Of a stretch of DNA of 64,000 bases, positions 1 to 12,400 are shown piece after piece. The notes under the pieces are model-generated. The model saw nothing but the letters and a program-made list of their open reading frames with translations. It ran no database searches and was not told where the DNA came from. Position numbers and translations under genes: made by a program. This stretch comes from Scatophagus argus (lineage: Eukaryota; Chordata; Actinopteri; Scatophagidae). Position 1 is the first letter of the stretch. The number at the start of each line of letters is the position of its first letter. Location: assembly GCF_020382885.2 (NCBI RefSeq), contig NC_058496.1, positions 1,335,001 through 1,399,000 on the forward strand, read 5' to 3'.

Positions 1-10
1 TGCCTCAGAT

Positions 11-11
<1 letters not shown>

Positions 12-43
<32 letters not shown>
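12..43. repeat. (CA)n microsatellite
   Basis: About 16 uninterrupted CA units at the left edge of the window, followed after a short GG interruption by about five more units. A simple dinucleotide repeat, likely length-polymorphic. Confidence 0.95.
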
Positions 44-45
<2 letters not shown>

Positions 46-56
46 CACACACACAC

Positions 57-1593
57 TCGCTGCATGTGACACATATGAGCACCTGAGGGAGTATTCTCCA
101 GCTCCATCACTGCTCCAGAGCTCAGACTGCAGGCTGGTTTGTGTATTAAAATGCAGCCAGCAGTGTGTCATTAGTGTACTTTTCCATCAATAAGAAAACA
201 TTAACAGTATTGCTGTGTCTCTGAGTGCTGAAGGGGGCGTGTAGACGAGGCCAAATTCATCGCAAAGTAGAAGTTCTAATGATTAAATGGAGTGCTCCTC
301 TGGACCGGCTCTCCTCCTCACTGTGGCAGGTGGAGGAGAGTGCGGTGTAGCCGGAGGGCGGGTGAGCTGAGGACGAGGAGGGTGGAGGGGGAGGAGAGGA
401 GGCTGCTGCTTTGACACATCGGCTTTATGTCTCAATGTGCATACTGTATGTTACAATTAAAGGACGTAGCAGCACATCCGACAGAAGCTCCATCAGCACA
501 TCCACCTCTGTGTGTGTGTTTGGCTTCATCCGTGTGATTTGGATTTCATCTCTGCAGACGCCTGAAGGAAGCCCCTGGTCTCTCAGCCTCTTTGCTGAGC
601 AGTCTGTCCTCTGTCAAGGTTTAATGCACTGAGACATTTCTCCTTTCTCTCGCTGCTCCTCCCCCCTCCCTGATTCCTCCTTAATCCCCCTCCCCACCAC
701 CACCAGCAGCAGCACCACCAGTGAAATAATGAAATTGCTCTCCCTCTTCCTCGCTCTCTTGCTGTCCTGCGTGAGTTGACACTTGGCCAGGTTCTTTGGT
801 GCAGCAGGCTGGCTGAGTCATAAAGGTTTCAGAGCGGCCTGATTTATGGACGGCGATGTGGACGAGGGTGAGGCAGCAGGAAAAACACGGCGTCAGCTCG
901 CTGAACACACACAGACACATCAGGTCGGAGACGACCTGCTGACTGAAAACAAAGAAACCACTGCAACTCATTTCTCACATACTGGCCTTTTTCTCATTGG
1001 CCAAAACGTGATTACCGCCTGTGATTTTTTTAAATTTAATTGGTTGGGTTTTTTTTTCATGCATTCATCTCTTAAAAACAACTGCGGTCAACTGTGGACT
1101 GATTTATCAATATGGCTGCTAACTATGTACTTTTTCCATTAACCCCCATTAACATTCAGGTGAGAAAAGAACATTTTTGCTTGAAATGGTGAATGAAAAT
1201 GGAGCCCAGGGCTAATTAGCGAGTAAAACTCTCCATCTCTGCTTGTGTGAGTGAGTCACTGCAGAGCTGGGACTTGCAATATGATTTTCTGCTAATGCGT
1301 TTATTGATGCTAAATGTTGTTTGATTTGACAACCCGTCACAATTGTTCCCGGTCTGAGAGGCAATGAAAAACCTGCGGGCAGATCTACGGGTTGACAAGG
1401 CTTCAAGGCTTTATTTAAGTTCAATGCAGCACACAGAGCACTCAGTGAGGGCTTAAAGTAAGGCATTTCTGACTGCGTATTGCACATAAAGACAGCTGCT
1501 CAGGCATGTATTGGTGACAGCAAAGCACAGCGTATTCACAAATGAATCTCCACAAAAGCATAGTTTCTGCTTGTCACATCCTGTCTTCATCAG
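57..1593. other. Non-coding flank downstream of nefl
   Basis: I see no supported gene here. Open frames are short and lack splice context or recognisable domains. The stretch is AT-rich between about 1020 and 1150. On the minus strand further AATAAA matches occur near 1410 and 1299, which could serve as distal nefl polyadenylation signals. Confidence 0.5.
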
Positions 1594-1599
1594 TTTATT
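1594..1599 (-). terminator. nefl: nefl polyadenylation signal (candidate)
   Basis: AATAAA on the minus strand, about 210 bases beyond the nefl stop codon and the nearest exact hexamer downstream of it. Alternative hexamers lie further out near 1410 and 1299. The cleavage site itself cannot be seen. Confidence 0.45.
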
Positions 1600-1809
1600 G
1601 ATCAGCTTTTTTTCTGTGTCGTGTCTTTGCTGACGCATGCTGTGGGCCACCTGCGAGACTCTGTTCACCCACATGTTGTCTTCTGATCTCAGGAGATTTT
1701 CATTTGGTTTGAATGAGATGTCAGTACAAACAGCACCAGAGAGGACATCCCTCAACTACAGCGCTAGCAGGTGTTCTTAAAGCATTCGCATTTAAATGTT
1801 TTAATCTGT

Positions 1810-3952
1810 TTAATCTTTTCCATCTTTCTCTTCTGCCTCGGCCTCCTCTTGTTTTTCTTCCTCCTCCTTCTTGCCCTCTTCATCGCCCGCTTCCTCTTCG
1901 TCAGCTGGGCCCTCCTCTCCTCCTTCTTCATCTTCTTTTTCTCCACCCTCTGCGTCACCTTCTTCACGTGAGAAGGAAGAGAAGAATCAGTTTAGTGCCA
2001 CGCACATGCTCATATCAGTTACATTAAAATGAACCACACTAACCTCCTCCATCTGCTTCTTCCTCTCCCTCTTCTTCCTTTTCCTCCTCCTCCTCTTCTC
2101 CTTGATCTTCCTCTGCCTCCACCTCCTCCTCCTCTTCTCCCTGCTCCTGCTCCTCCTCCTCCTCTTCCTTCTTCTCTCCCTCTTCAACCTGCTCTTCCTC
2201 CTCCTGCTGCTCCTCCTCTTGAGGAGGGCTGGCCTCCGCCTGCTGTGCCTGGCTTGCGGATATCGTCTCCTCCATGGAGAGCGATGAAGTATACAGGCGG
2301 GAGCTCAGCAGGTACGGAGCTGCCGAGCTCAGCTGTGTTCTTCCATAAGGCGGAGCAGCCAGCACGGCCTGGGAGTAAAGGCTGACAGACGCCGGCCCGG
2401 CGACATTCAGTCGGTTCTCTTCTCCTTCAAGCAGCTTCCTAACAGAATCAGACATGCGTCAGAAGTAAAGAGAAGTAAAATAAATGCTAGATTATTGGTT
2501 TAAATCTCACAATTACAACACAATAAACAAAAGAGTGGAAGGACGCTTACCTGTAGGCTGCAATTTCAATATCCAAGGCCATCTTCACATTCAGGAGGTC
2601 CTGATAATCTTTCAGGTAGCGAGCCATGTCACTCTTGTTCGCCCTCAACTCTTCCTCCAATTGCCTGATCGTATCCTGTTTTGAAAAGATAAAGGAACAA
2701 GTTAGTGCTGCATTACAGCCTGGATGCAGATTGTATCTTAGTTTGTCCTTCAGGTATCATTGCCTGCTTAGTGACTGACCAGACAGACAATCAGACTCAC
2801 TAAAATCACTTTTGGTGAGTGAGTTAGTTAGATTTTTATGGCACAAAGGAGATGCTTGCAGACCTGCTCTTTTATCCTCACCTGCAGAGCAGAGATTTCA
2901 GCACTCTGCTTCTCCTCCACTTCCTGGAGTTGGTTTTCCAGAGCTTGAATCATCTCCTGGCAGGCATCAATCTCCAGCGTCCTGGATTTGAGGAGCCGGC
3001 GGTATTCTCCAGCCTCATCTTTGGCATTCCGAGCGCTCTCTGTGTCGCGAGCCGTGCCTGCCGTCATCACGTTCATCTTGCTGCAGAACCATTCTTCGGC
3101 AGAGTGAAGGTTGAGTTGTGCCAACTTCTCATACTGGACTCGGATGTCACGAAGAGCAGCGGACAGGTCCGGTTTGGCGACCTCCATCTCCACTGACACC
3201 TCCGCGCTGTACTGGATTTGGGCCTGCAACTCTGCAATCTCACTCTCGCAGAGGCGCTTCAGGAAGGCCAGCTCGTCCAGCAGCGTCCCAACTCTTTTCT
3301 CGAGCTCAGCGCGGCCCAGTGCAGCATCATCTGCTTCCTTCCGGGCATCCAGGAGCCGGCCCTCTGCTTCCTCTCTGGTGAGCACTTCGTCCTCGTAGCG
3401 CTTTTGCATGTTTCTCAGCACATCTTCCATCTCATTCCTGTGGTCCTGGGCCGCTTGCTTCTCATGTTGGGCCTCTTCGACTGCAGCACGGAGCTGGCGG
3501 ATCTCATGCTCATAAAGGGCCCGAAGGTTGGATGGCTGCGTCTGCCTCTGCCTGAGCAGCAGCAGCTCGGTCTCCAGCAGTTTGTTCTGCTGCTCCAGCT
3601 CATGGACCCTCTCAATGAAGCTTGCAAAGCGGTCATTCAGGTCCTGCAGCTCAGCCTTCTCCTGCGTCCTTAATGCCTTGAACTCAGAGCTCACCTGGGC
3701 TGCTTGATCAAGGCGTAGCTCAGTGGCAGCTGCAGACACTGGAGCAGAAAGCACAGACGAGTAGCTGGAAACAGCTCGAGTGTGTGTTGGATAACTTCTA
3801 CGTGAAGATGCAAAGGAAGTTAATGGGGCAGAATGGCTGGAGTAGACAGACCTAGATCCTATTCCTCCACCAGCTCCATACCCTGCACCGCGCACAACGA
3901 CTCTCCTCTTATAAGAGGAAGGGAAGTAAGAGTCAAAGCCGATGGAAGTCAT
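1810..3952 (-). CDS. nefl: Neurofilament light chain (type IV intermediate filament), 4 coding exons
   Basis: Builds axonal neurofilaments by coiled-coil assembly with other type IV subunits in neuronal cytoplasm. Coding exons, in gene order: 3952-2882, 2675-2551, 2438-2044, 1961-1810. The lengths sum to 1,743 nt, in frame, for 580 residues (human about 543). Residues 1-95 are a Ser/Tyr/Arg-rich head with the family-typical SSYKRR near the start. The rod begins about residue 96 with the helix-initiation motif [20 protein letters not shown] (105-124) and ends across exons 2-3 with [13 protein letters not shown] (about 392-405). The tail is a Glu-rich E-segment that closes with KDGKD. Exon 4 was placed by splice phase: reading through exon 3 would stop after GGG, whereas splicing at GGAG/GTTAGT restores the acidic tail. 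Its acceptor is a tandem AAGAAG. The head and rod match NEFL better than NEFM or internexin; which teleost nefl paralogue this is (nefla or neflb) is not resolved. Confidence 0.93.
2056..2225 (-). repeat. nefl: Glu-codon (GAG/GAA) low-complexity tract in nefl tail
   Basis: Almost pure purine on the minus strand (pyrimidine CTC/TTC runs on plus). It encodes most of the acidic E-segment of the neurofilament tail. Such a tract is prone to replication slippage in multiples of three, so tail length may vary between individuals or paralogues. On the plus strand it creates a false Leu/Pro-rich open frame. Confidence 0.85.
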
Positions 3953-4031
3953 GACTTGAGAGACGGGCGGGCTGCTCTACGTCTAGGAATGTAGCTGGGT
4001 TGACTGCACTGTGAATCTGCATTACCCTGGC

Positions 4032-4038
4032 TTTTATA
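4032..4038 (-). promoter_or_regulatory. nefl: nefl TATA box
   Basis: TATAAAA on the minus strand, 80 bases upstream of the nefl ATG. Transcription would start near 4000-4010 and give a 5' leader of about 50-60 bases. A TATA-driven start fits a tissue-restricted neuronal gene. Confidence 0.6.
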
Positions 4039-5150
4039 GAGCCAGTAATGACTATGACGTAAGCTGTTTTTTTGCAGGCTTGCTGACAGAAGGAATTGAT
4101 AATGGTGCCAGCCAGCCTCAGCCAAGGCACAGAGATGGGGTGTGGTGAGGAAGGGTGTGGGGGGCCGAGGAGGCGGGGATAAGCGGTGGAGCAACAAGGG
4201 ACTGCAACAGACAGGGTCACTGAGGACAAATACAGTATACTGTTACTCTTAAAAAAGCTGCAGAAGTACAATTTGCCTCCATAAATCCTGACAAAGATAT
4301 AAAATATGGGTGAAGTAACAATCTCGTGATACAATGCTAGATGGAAGAGGGGAAGAAAAGCATCTTTTTTGCACCAGAGGGAGTATTATTGTGATCTAAA
4401 TATCACAGCAGCAGAGCAAATTATCTGAAGATAAAAAGAAAATACCACAGCAGTCTCAGGAAAAAGAACCTTTTACTGTGAAATGAAGGTCTGCCCTCTA
4501 GTGGTTGTCTGCTCACCCTGCAGGTCACACATTAGACAATAATGCGGGTTGTTTTCTCTATTAATGGATTCTTTTGGCTAACACCTATATGATTCTAAAA
4601 TTAAATTAAATTTGCAGAGGGAACAACAGCAAATCTTCACATTCAAGAGTGTGGAAATGTTATTACATGAAAAATGACTGAGTTGATTATGAAAGAAGTT
4701 GCCCATTAATTTTCTGCCAGTGGTTTAATCAACTTTCATTTAATTTGTACAGTAACGAAAGCTGTCAGATAAATGCAGTGAAGCAGCACTGTGACAGTAG
4801 CTCCTTCTGAAATGTGCTGGACCTCAAGTAGAAAGTGGAACGAAAACTTAATACTTAATTTCTTTAACTTAAATTTGTACTTGAGTAAACATTCTTACGT
4901 CGCACCTCTGCCTTTGAACTTAAGGTGACTTTCCATCACACAAATAAATATAACGTTTATTTAGTTTATTTTCGGAACAAACGCACCTGAGAAAAAATTA
5001 AAGCAAAACTTTCAATGATGTTTATGTCATTACAGCAATTTACTTTAGTGTATTTTTATTAGAATTAGCGACTTTACCGCATTTACCTCCGTGATAAACG
5101 ACATTGCAGTCCCGTGCGTGATGAGGATGAATTTTCACCTAATATCATAA
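4039..5150. other. nefl-cabin1 divergent intergenic region
   Basis: No coding sequence recognised. The genes diverge here, with about 1.3 kb between the nefl TATA box and cabin1 exon 1. Most of the stretch is AT-rich. A CTCF-like motif sits near 4492 and CCAAT-type boxes appear from 5154 onward. Confidence 0.5.
4492..4504 (-). promoter_or_regulatory. CTCF-like motif
   Basis: On the minus strand the sequence reads CCACTAGAGGGCA, a close match to the CTCF core CCACNAGRGGGCR. It lies between the two divergent genes nefl and cabin1, where an insulator would be plausible. Motif match only. Confidence 0.35.
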
Positions 5151-5153
5151 TAC

Positions 5154-5225
5154 ACGATTGGTCACATGAATACCACCACAGCGCATTGACCAATGACTGA
5201 CGACTTTACTAATTGGCGGGTAGCA
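5154..5225 (+). promoter_or_regulatory. cabin1: cabin1 promoter with CCAAT boxes
   Basis: Within 72 bases there are two inverted CCAAT boxes (GATTGGTC near 5156 and AATTGGCGGG near 5211) and one direct one (GACCAATG near 5189). They lie 150-220 bases upstream of exon 1's first ATG. No TATA box is evident, as expected for a broadly expressed gene. Confidence 0.5.
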
Positions 5226-5378
5226 AATGTCGTACTGTGACGCAAATGCTCCCAGCGTTAACAACAACAACAAAGGATGGTGAATAAATGAAGTTTGAAA
5301 GTCGCTTCGTACTTCGTGTCCACTCTCGGACGCGGTGTTTTGTAGAGTTTGCCGCCTCCTTGTAGCCTCAGCGACGTT

Positions 5379-6024
5379 ATGAACGCGGTTAAAACGGGAA
5401 TGAACGGTAAGTCGCCCAGCTTTGCAAATGATGGTCAGCCGGTGATGGACTAGCAAGCTAACGTTAGCTCATTTAATGTGAATGCTAATATAAGCTAGCT
5501 GAGGCAGTAACGTCGGGGCTGAGCCACCGTCAGGATAATATATTGAACCAGCTGCTGTCCAGAGTTGTGGTTGTGTTCTGCTGCAGCGGAGGCTACACTC
5601 AAACGGCAGCAGAGCCGAGCGGAACAGGCTAAGTTTTGGTGTTGTGGAAAGGTTAGCTAGTCGGTCCCAAGCTCATCTCAGTGCTCAGCAGTGTTAACCT
5701 GTGTGCCTTGCTCTTCTCCCTGTCGAGTTAGGGAACATGTAGCCGACGAAGCTTTCGCACACACTCAACATGACACTAACTGAATGAGTTACAGAGACCG
5801 GCCAGTGGACAGGTGTTGGCACATTGAAGCACTCGGTAACAGCCTCTGTCGGTGATGGGACGTAGCGCTACAGCATGGCTTTCTCAGTGTGCTAACATTA
5901 CATTTGCCTGCTGATTTGTTGTGGTTTATCTTTCTCTCTCTGCTCGGTTTCGGTGCATTTTTCAGATCCGGTCTAAAGCTGCAAGCCGTGAAGGTGGAAG
6001 GTCTGCTTTCCACGTACTAAAATG
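5379..6024 (+). other. cabin1: cabin1 5' leader: exon 1, exon 2 and a spliced upstream ORF
   Basis: Exon 1 ends at 5406 (donor GTAAGT). Exon 2 runs 5966-6024 (acceptor TTCAG) and ends exactly after the start ATG (donor GTAAGG). Exon 1 carries an ATG at 5379 which, once spliced, opens a 12-codon upstream ORF (MNAVKTGMNDPV, then TAA) ending in exon 2 before the main start. The transcription start is not determined; this entry begins at the upstream ATG. Confidence 0.65.
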
Positions 6025-9000
6025 GTAAGGCTGTTAAATGTTGTAGCGCCTCGTCGGTAGCTGTTTTACATGAGCCCACCTTGTGATGGTGCAGGCTCCC
6101 GCGGGAGGCTGTGTTGTGTATCTGCTTGCTGAAAGGATTCCCTTTCATTCTGCGTTGCTCTTCACAGATACGCATAGCAGCACTGAATGCTGCTTCGACA
6201 GCTGCAGATGAGTCTCAGGACCCCTTGCGAAGTAACAAGAGTCAGACGAAAGAGGCTCAGGTACAGACTACATGCACGTGAATCAGCAAAATCAGGCTCG
6301 CTCCCCACGATGCAGGCATTTTCTCCTGTAGCTCTAAATAAGCTGTCTGACTTTTCTTTTGTCTCTGTTCACAGGAAGCTGAGGCGTTTGCTTTATATCA
6401 CAAAGCTTTAGATCTGCAGAAACATGACAGGTTTGAGGAGTCTGCTAAGGCTTATCATGAGCTTCTCAAAACTCCGCTGCTCAAAGAGGTAAAATGTCAC
6501 ACAGCATGAAGTCCCTTTAAAGTTACTGAAAATGTCTAATACGGTTTCACACCCAAAGTACTTCTCTCACATAATCACCCCAGTACACCCCATGTAGTCA
6601 CTGAGGATTATGATGGATGTTTAATTCTGCATGACATTCAAAGACAGACAGGGTTTATAATGTGAAGTAACCCAATTTAACTTCATAATATTAAAATTCA
6701 AATTTGTAGCATTTACCAGAAACAGAAAAATCATTTGTTTCTCGGTGAGACTGATTGATATGTTCGCTATCAGTTTTATAGTTTGTTGAGAGATTATCCT
6801 GTTAACTGTCCTTCGGGCAAAGTTTGTGACGTTCTACTCCTGCCAGATATTTTCTTTGCGATGCTGTACAGACATTCAGATTGAAGTGCTGACGTTCAGT
6901 TTTGCTGATTAAATAATATTTTCAGTGTGCGCTTTTAAATTTACACCAACCTTGCAGACTCCTCGCATGGCTCCGTTTCTCACGTCAGGAAGTCATTCTT
7001 CTGAACTTTGATGTGTTCATGAACGTTTAAGTTGCATTATGGGGACAATATAGATGCTACAGAGATGTGCTGCAATGCAGGGGTTGCTGTTTGAAGTTTT
7101 ACTTTTCAAAGTGATTTTGTCTGAGTGTCCAAGCTGAAGTGGTGTTCACATGACTTTTCTCATTCTGGGACTCATTTTTCCGATTATTCCTGCACCGCAT
7201 GAATGCACTATTGATTTTGTGGTAAAACAGCCAAATTGTTAGTCTGCACTGCGGTGTGTTTGGTGCCAAATTTGATGTATCCTCTAATGTTTCAGGCAAT
7301 GCCCTCGGATGATCAGAGAGTGGGCCTCAAGCATCCCGGACTGATGTTGAAATATTCTACCTTTAAAAACTTGGCGAGTATGGCTGCGACGCGGGATGAC
7401 CTGGAGACCGCTATGGAGTTTTACTTGGAGGTAATTAACAGTCTAACGGTAAATTCTAATTCAACATGTTTTTTTATGTACATGAATAACATTTTGTCTC
7501 GTACCGTATTTTCTGCTGTTCTTTCCTCAGGCAGTTATGTTGGATTCCACTGATGTGAACATGTGGTACAAAATCGGTCAGGTGGCTGTGCGACTCGTTC
7601 GCATTCCTCTGGCTCGACACGCCTTTGAGGAGGGACTGAACTGTAACTCCGACCACTGGCCCTGCCTGGACAACCTCATAACTGTTCTCTACACACTCAG
7701 TGACTACACCTGTATGTAACGCATCATCACGAGCTCTTTGCTCTCTATCATAGAAAGAACGCTAACTGTCACCTGCATGCATTTTCCCAGGCTGTTTGTA
7801 CTTCATCGCCAAAGCCCTAGAAAGGGATCACTGTTACACTAAAGGCCTGGTGCTGAAGGAGAAGATCTTTGAGGAGCAGCCCTGTCTGAAGAGGGACACG
7901 ATGCAGATGTTCATGAAATGGTGAAGCCACCTCCCTTTTGTTTATTCCTGCATCTGTTTTTGAATGTGTTCCCGTCTGCAGTTCTGCACTTCCACGTCAC
8001 TGACGAACCTCTGTGGTCATCCGCAGTGATGTGTCCATTCACTATGTGGAAGTGGAGAAAGAGGAATGGGAATCCATTGTTGAAGAGGCACTGGAGATGC
8101 GGAAGCGCAGGCAGGCTCTCTCTCAGTGCGAACCGAAGCCAGACCTTGTCCTGATTCAGCCAATCCGCTGCCTCTCGTGAGTGGATTGTTTTGTTTTTCC
8201 TGCATGGGGGGGGGTTAGTTTATATTTGCTTGTGAACCTTTAGTCACCGTGTACCCCTGAGTGTTGTTCTATGTGGCTTTGCCCTTCAGATGGAAGCATG
8301 TTGGGGAAAGCCTTCTTGCGATGTACCAACATCAGACCACGTGTGAGCCCCCTCGCCCGAGTCTCGGCCGCAGGATTGACTTGTCAGAGTACCGCGACCC
8401 AAACTTCCTCCACAACCTGCCTCAACCCAGCAGCCCTGTCAGTACAGGCCAGACCACCGTGCTGAGCAGCAGCCCCAGCTCGTCCCTGCCCCCAGTGCCG
8501 CTCCCTGAGCCTGCAGTTCTGCCCCAACCTGGCAATCAACCTCAGATTACCCCCAGCCAATCCACCGTGGAGGTCACCACTTCTGCTCCACCTGTCGGTG
8601 AGTAGTTCATGACGTTTCTCTTGCGCCTGCTATGATCAATAATTGGCTGCTTCTCTTAACAGTATAACTGATGTTCTGTAATATTTACTGTTTTATTTTC
8701 TTTATCTTCCTGTATGTTGACAGCGACAGCAATGGAAGTGTCACTGACAGATAAAGTTAAGAAAGCTCCGAAAAGGAAACGTGTGGTGGAAGATAGCGGG
8801 GAGACGGCCAAGCGACGCTCGGCGCGCGTTCGAAACACAAAATGCAAGAAGGAAGAGAAGATTGATTTTCAAGAACTGCTCTTCAAATACTTACCTTCCA
8901 GGTAGCTTAGACTTAATATAAAACACATTAAAATATCTCATCGTGTTGATTTGATGCTCTCTCATGTTGGTTGGTCTCAGGCTAAAGAAGTTTGATCCTG

Positions 9001-9417
9001 ATAACGATGATGAGAGTCTGAGTAACCTGGAGACGCAGTGTGATGGGAAGGAGGATGTGCAGCCCCTTCATGGGAGCTGCTTGCCTGTTGACTCAGTTAA
9101 ATACATGGAGTCTGGTATGCAGTGCTTCTTCTGTATGGATTTACAGCTCACTGTGGCGCCTTGTTGCCATTTAACAAACTGTGCGTCCCCTTTCTGCAGA
9201 GCAACAGGATGTCCACAATTTCCTGCTTAATAACATGGCCAACGGGGGTATCCTCGACCTGATGCTGCGCTATCTGAAAGCAGTGGGTCAGAAGTTCCTG
9301 GAGGAGTGGCCTCGAGGGCTGGCTGCCGTGGTGCTGGAGGTCTATCAGATCTGGAGGAAGCACAGCAGTGGTCTTCCTAACCCTCTGCTACGAGACTGCA
9401 GCAACCAACACATCCGG
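6022..9417 (+). other. cabin1: cabin1 exons 2-12: N-terminal TPR block and nuclear-localisation region
   Basis: Coding exons: 6022-6024, 6168-6260, 6375-6488, 7296-7430, 7531-7711, 7791-7920, 8027-8176, 8290-8597, 8724-8901, 8981-9114, 9200-9417. Exons 4-6 carry TPR-type helical pairs, with [11 protein letters not shown] and [20 protein letters not shown] as typical signatures. Exon 9 ends in a Pro/Ser-rich linker. Exon 10 holds two basic clusters (KAPKRKR and [15 protein letters not shown]), a probable nuclear-localisation signal. Exon 12 contains the conserved [11 protein letters not shown]. Confidence 0.92.
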
Positions 9418-12400
9418 GTAAACGATAAGAAAAATGGTTTGATCACTTGAACTTGAGTTAGTCTGTTTGAGATTTACTGCAAGCTTGAGACACACGACAG
9501 AACATACAAGACGCAGCAGAATGTAATTTAGGTCCACTATGATGTGATTTGAAGAGGAAAAGGTCAAGGCAGATGGCTGCCCATCTTGGAGCAGTCGGGG
9601 TCTGCTCCGAGGTTTCTGCCTTCTAGAAGGCAGCTTTTCCTCGCCACTGTCGCCAATGCTTGCTCAAGGGGGAATGTTGTCCTCTCTCTGAGTTTGGTCT
9701 AGACCTGCTCTAATTGGAAAGTGTCATGAGATAACTTTTGTTGTGAATTGGTGCCATCTTAATAAACTGAGCAGTTCACCTAAATGTGAAAATTCAATCA
9801 TTAGCTTCTCGATCCAGAAATGTTTTTTCATTTTTGCATGAACTATTCCTTTAAAGGTTATTTTGGATCAAATCAACATACTGATTTTGAATCTAGAGTC
9901 ACTCTAATAGGGGTCTAATAAGGGTTTAATTTTTCTTAAATGAAACAAAGGACATAAGTGTTGATAGAATGAATGACTTCTAATGAGTGTTTCTGTCTGC
10001 TACATGGACAGGATATGTTGGCTATGAGCTTAGCGTGTATGGAGTTGCAGCTGGAACAATGGCCACACAACAAAGGGAAGATTGGTAGGTCCTGTCTTAC
10101 GTTGATGATTAACCCACAGGGGGAGCTGCAGTTACAGTTCTGGACTTGCTGACTTAAAGGATTTGTTGTTCTTTTGGGGAAAATCAAGTTTATCCCCGTT
10201 GTAATATTTTGTTCTCGTCTAGTGTCTCCAAGACGAAGCAGCAGTGGTCCCACCACTGATGCAGCTGATTCAGAGTTCCCTGGACAGCACTTTGAAGGAG
10301 ATTTGTTTCTCCTGGCCTTGGGTTCATCTCAGAAGGACCTGTTTGAGGACAACTGGCTGGACGTCATGGTGCGGGTCTACTGGCTCAAGGCACGATTCCT
10401 CTCCCTGCAGGTGAAGTCTAAATTTTGTTGCTTGTCTTTTGTCCACTGGAGTCCTTTCCACTCAGTGCAGCCAGACGTGTCTTTGTCTTTCTTGTCTTTT
10501 GTCAGGGAGACATGGACTTGGCCCTGGAGAGCTATGATGTCTGCACAGGCCTGTTACAGAGCAAACCAAAGAGCCCTGAAGGGAAACATTACACCATCAA
10601 CCTGCCCAACCTGCGAGTGGATGGGATGATCTCTGTGGAGGAGGTCAGTGTGCTGGCCTGTGATTTAACCCTCATTTCAACATATTGAAAGTCCATCTGG
10701 AGTTCATTTTCACAAGCTTTTGCTTTCTTAATGTTTTCATGAGTGATGAAAAAAATAATTCAAGAAAGAAAGTTCAACTGATAGCGAGTCCTTCGCAAAG
10801 CTCTTAGCTGTGCTGACTGTGGGTTTCTTTCTTCCCTCCGCATGGACAGATTGACAAGAAGCTGAAGTCTCTGGAGCGCTGTCAGTCTCTGGAGGAGATC
10901 CAGCGTCTCTTTGAGTCTGCAGACTTTGACTCTGTTGTGCGCCTGCTGCAGCCCACTCTTAATTACGGCAGCCGGAGTAAACCTCTGGAGTTTGTGAGCT
11001 CGGCACCAGAGCGGCCTGCTCAGCTGATGCTGCTGCAGGTTAGATTATGTTACATCAATACGAGTTGAATCCACATATCTTTTGAAATGGCTGACACCTC
11101 ATTTCCTGTGATTTTTAACCCTCTGGTTAGAACTCACTGCTGAAGATGGAGGACTACCAGCAGTGTTTGGAGTGCAGCGAGCTGGCTCTGAACGAAGCCC
11201 TGCAGCAGCTCAACTCTGCTCCAAACAGCTCGCCCCCTAGCAAGGAGGAGTGGGTCAGCACTATCGGAAAGCTGCTGGAAGGCATCGAGGTCTGCTTCAC
11301 CAAAGACTCCGTGCTTCTGAGCAATGTCCCACACTTTTCCAGTATGGCTCGACTGGCGAATAACTTAATTCAGGTGAGAAGGGAGCTTTACATGACCCTG
11401 GCTTTCCTAAAGAAACGGTTAAAGTTAACCGGAACTTTAACTGGAATTTTAACTTATTTCGCGTTGTGTTTTCAGCTGATTGATCTCAGCATGAGCACGT
11501 CTGACGATCCCAAGGAGCCTTATTTCTTCTCGGTTCTGCCCTGGATAGTCCTGTATCGCATCATCAAGCATGAGGAGGCTGCTTTTGACTGCATGCTTCG
11601 ACAGCATATGTCTGTGGGGGACGATGAAGGTTTGTTTTCGTGCGTTCGGTTTTCCCTTGGTGTTAGTGCCAGCGTAGCTGTTACACTGAGTGACCTGCTC
11701 TGCTTTCACTTTCAGATGACTCAGACACTCCCATGCTGCCCTCGTCCCTGATGCTTCTCAACACGGCCCATGAGTATCTTGGCCGTCGCTCCTTGTGCTG
11801 CAACTCGAGCGGTGCCCTGCTCAAGTTCTATGTGAGTTTGTATAATTCACCCTGCAGGTTCAAACCAAGGCGCCATGTGACTATACAGCTCTTTGATTTG
11901 TAAGGACAGTTTGACAGAGCTCTGTTATGTTTGATGTAGGTTCGAGTTTTGGAAAAAGAGCTTGCAGCCTCTTCCAAAAACGACTCTCATCCCTACAAAG
12001 AGGAGCTGGAGATGGCCTTGGAACAGTGCTTTTTCTGCCTGTACGCCTACCCCAGTAAGAAGAGCAAGGCCCGTTACCTGGAGGACCACTCATCACCACA
12101 GGTCGCTCACTCAGACACTTGCAAAAGTCACAAGTTAACCGATAGACAACCTCTATTCCAGAAAAGTTGGGTTGTTGTTGCCACTGACAACAGTTTTATG
12201 TGTTTTGAAGTCCACACATTGTTGACTTCACACGTCATATCTTTGTGGAAAGCACCGAATGCTCTGAACAGGCAGCTCTGTCCCAGGCTTTTCTTTGATT
12301 CTGTCCCAGCTTGTTTGAAATGTGTCTCTGGCATCAAATTCAGAGCAAGCATATGTGATGAGCCAAAACAGCAGTTCCCCTGTCTTCTTACAGTTTCCTA

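Noticed and set aside
1764..2187. Lys/Arg-rich frames on the minus strand around nefl exons 3-4
   Set aside because: These are frame-shifted readings of the same purine-rich exons; the true frame gives the acidic neurofilament tail.
2029..2385. Leu/Pro-rich open frame on the plus strand
   Set aside because: It is the antisense of the nefl Glu-rich tail; codon pattern and splice borders support only the minus strand.
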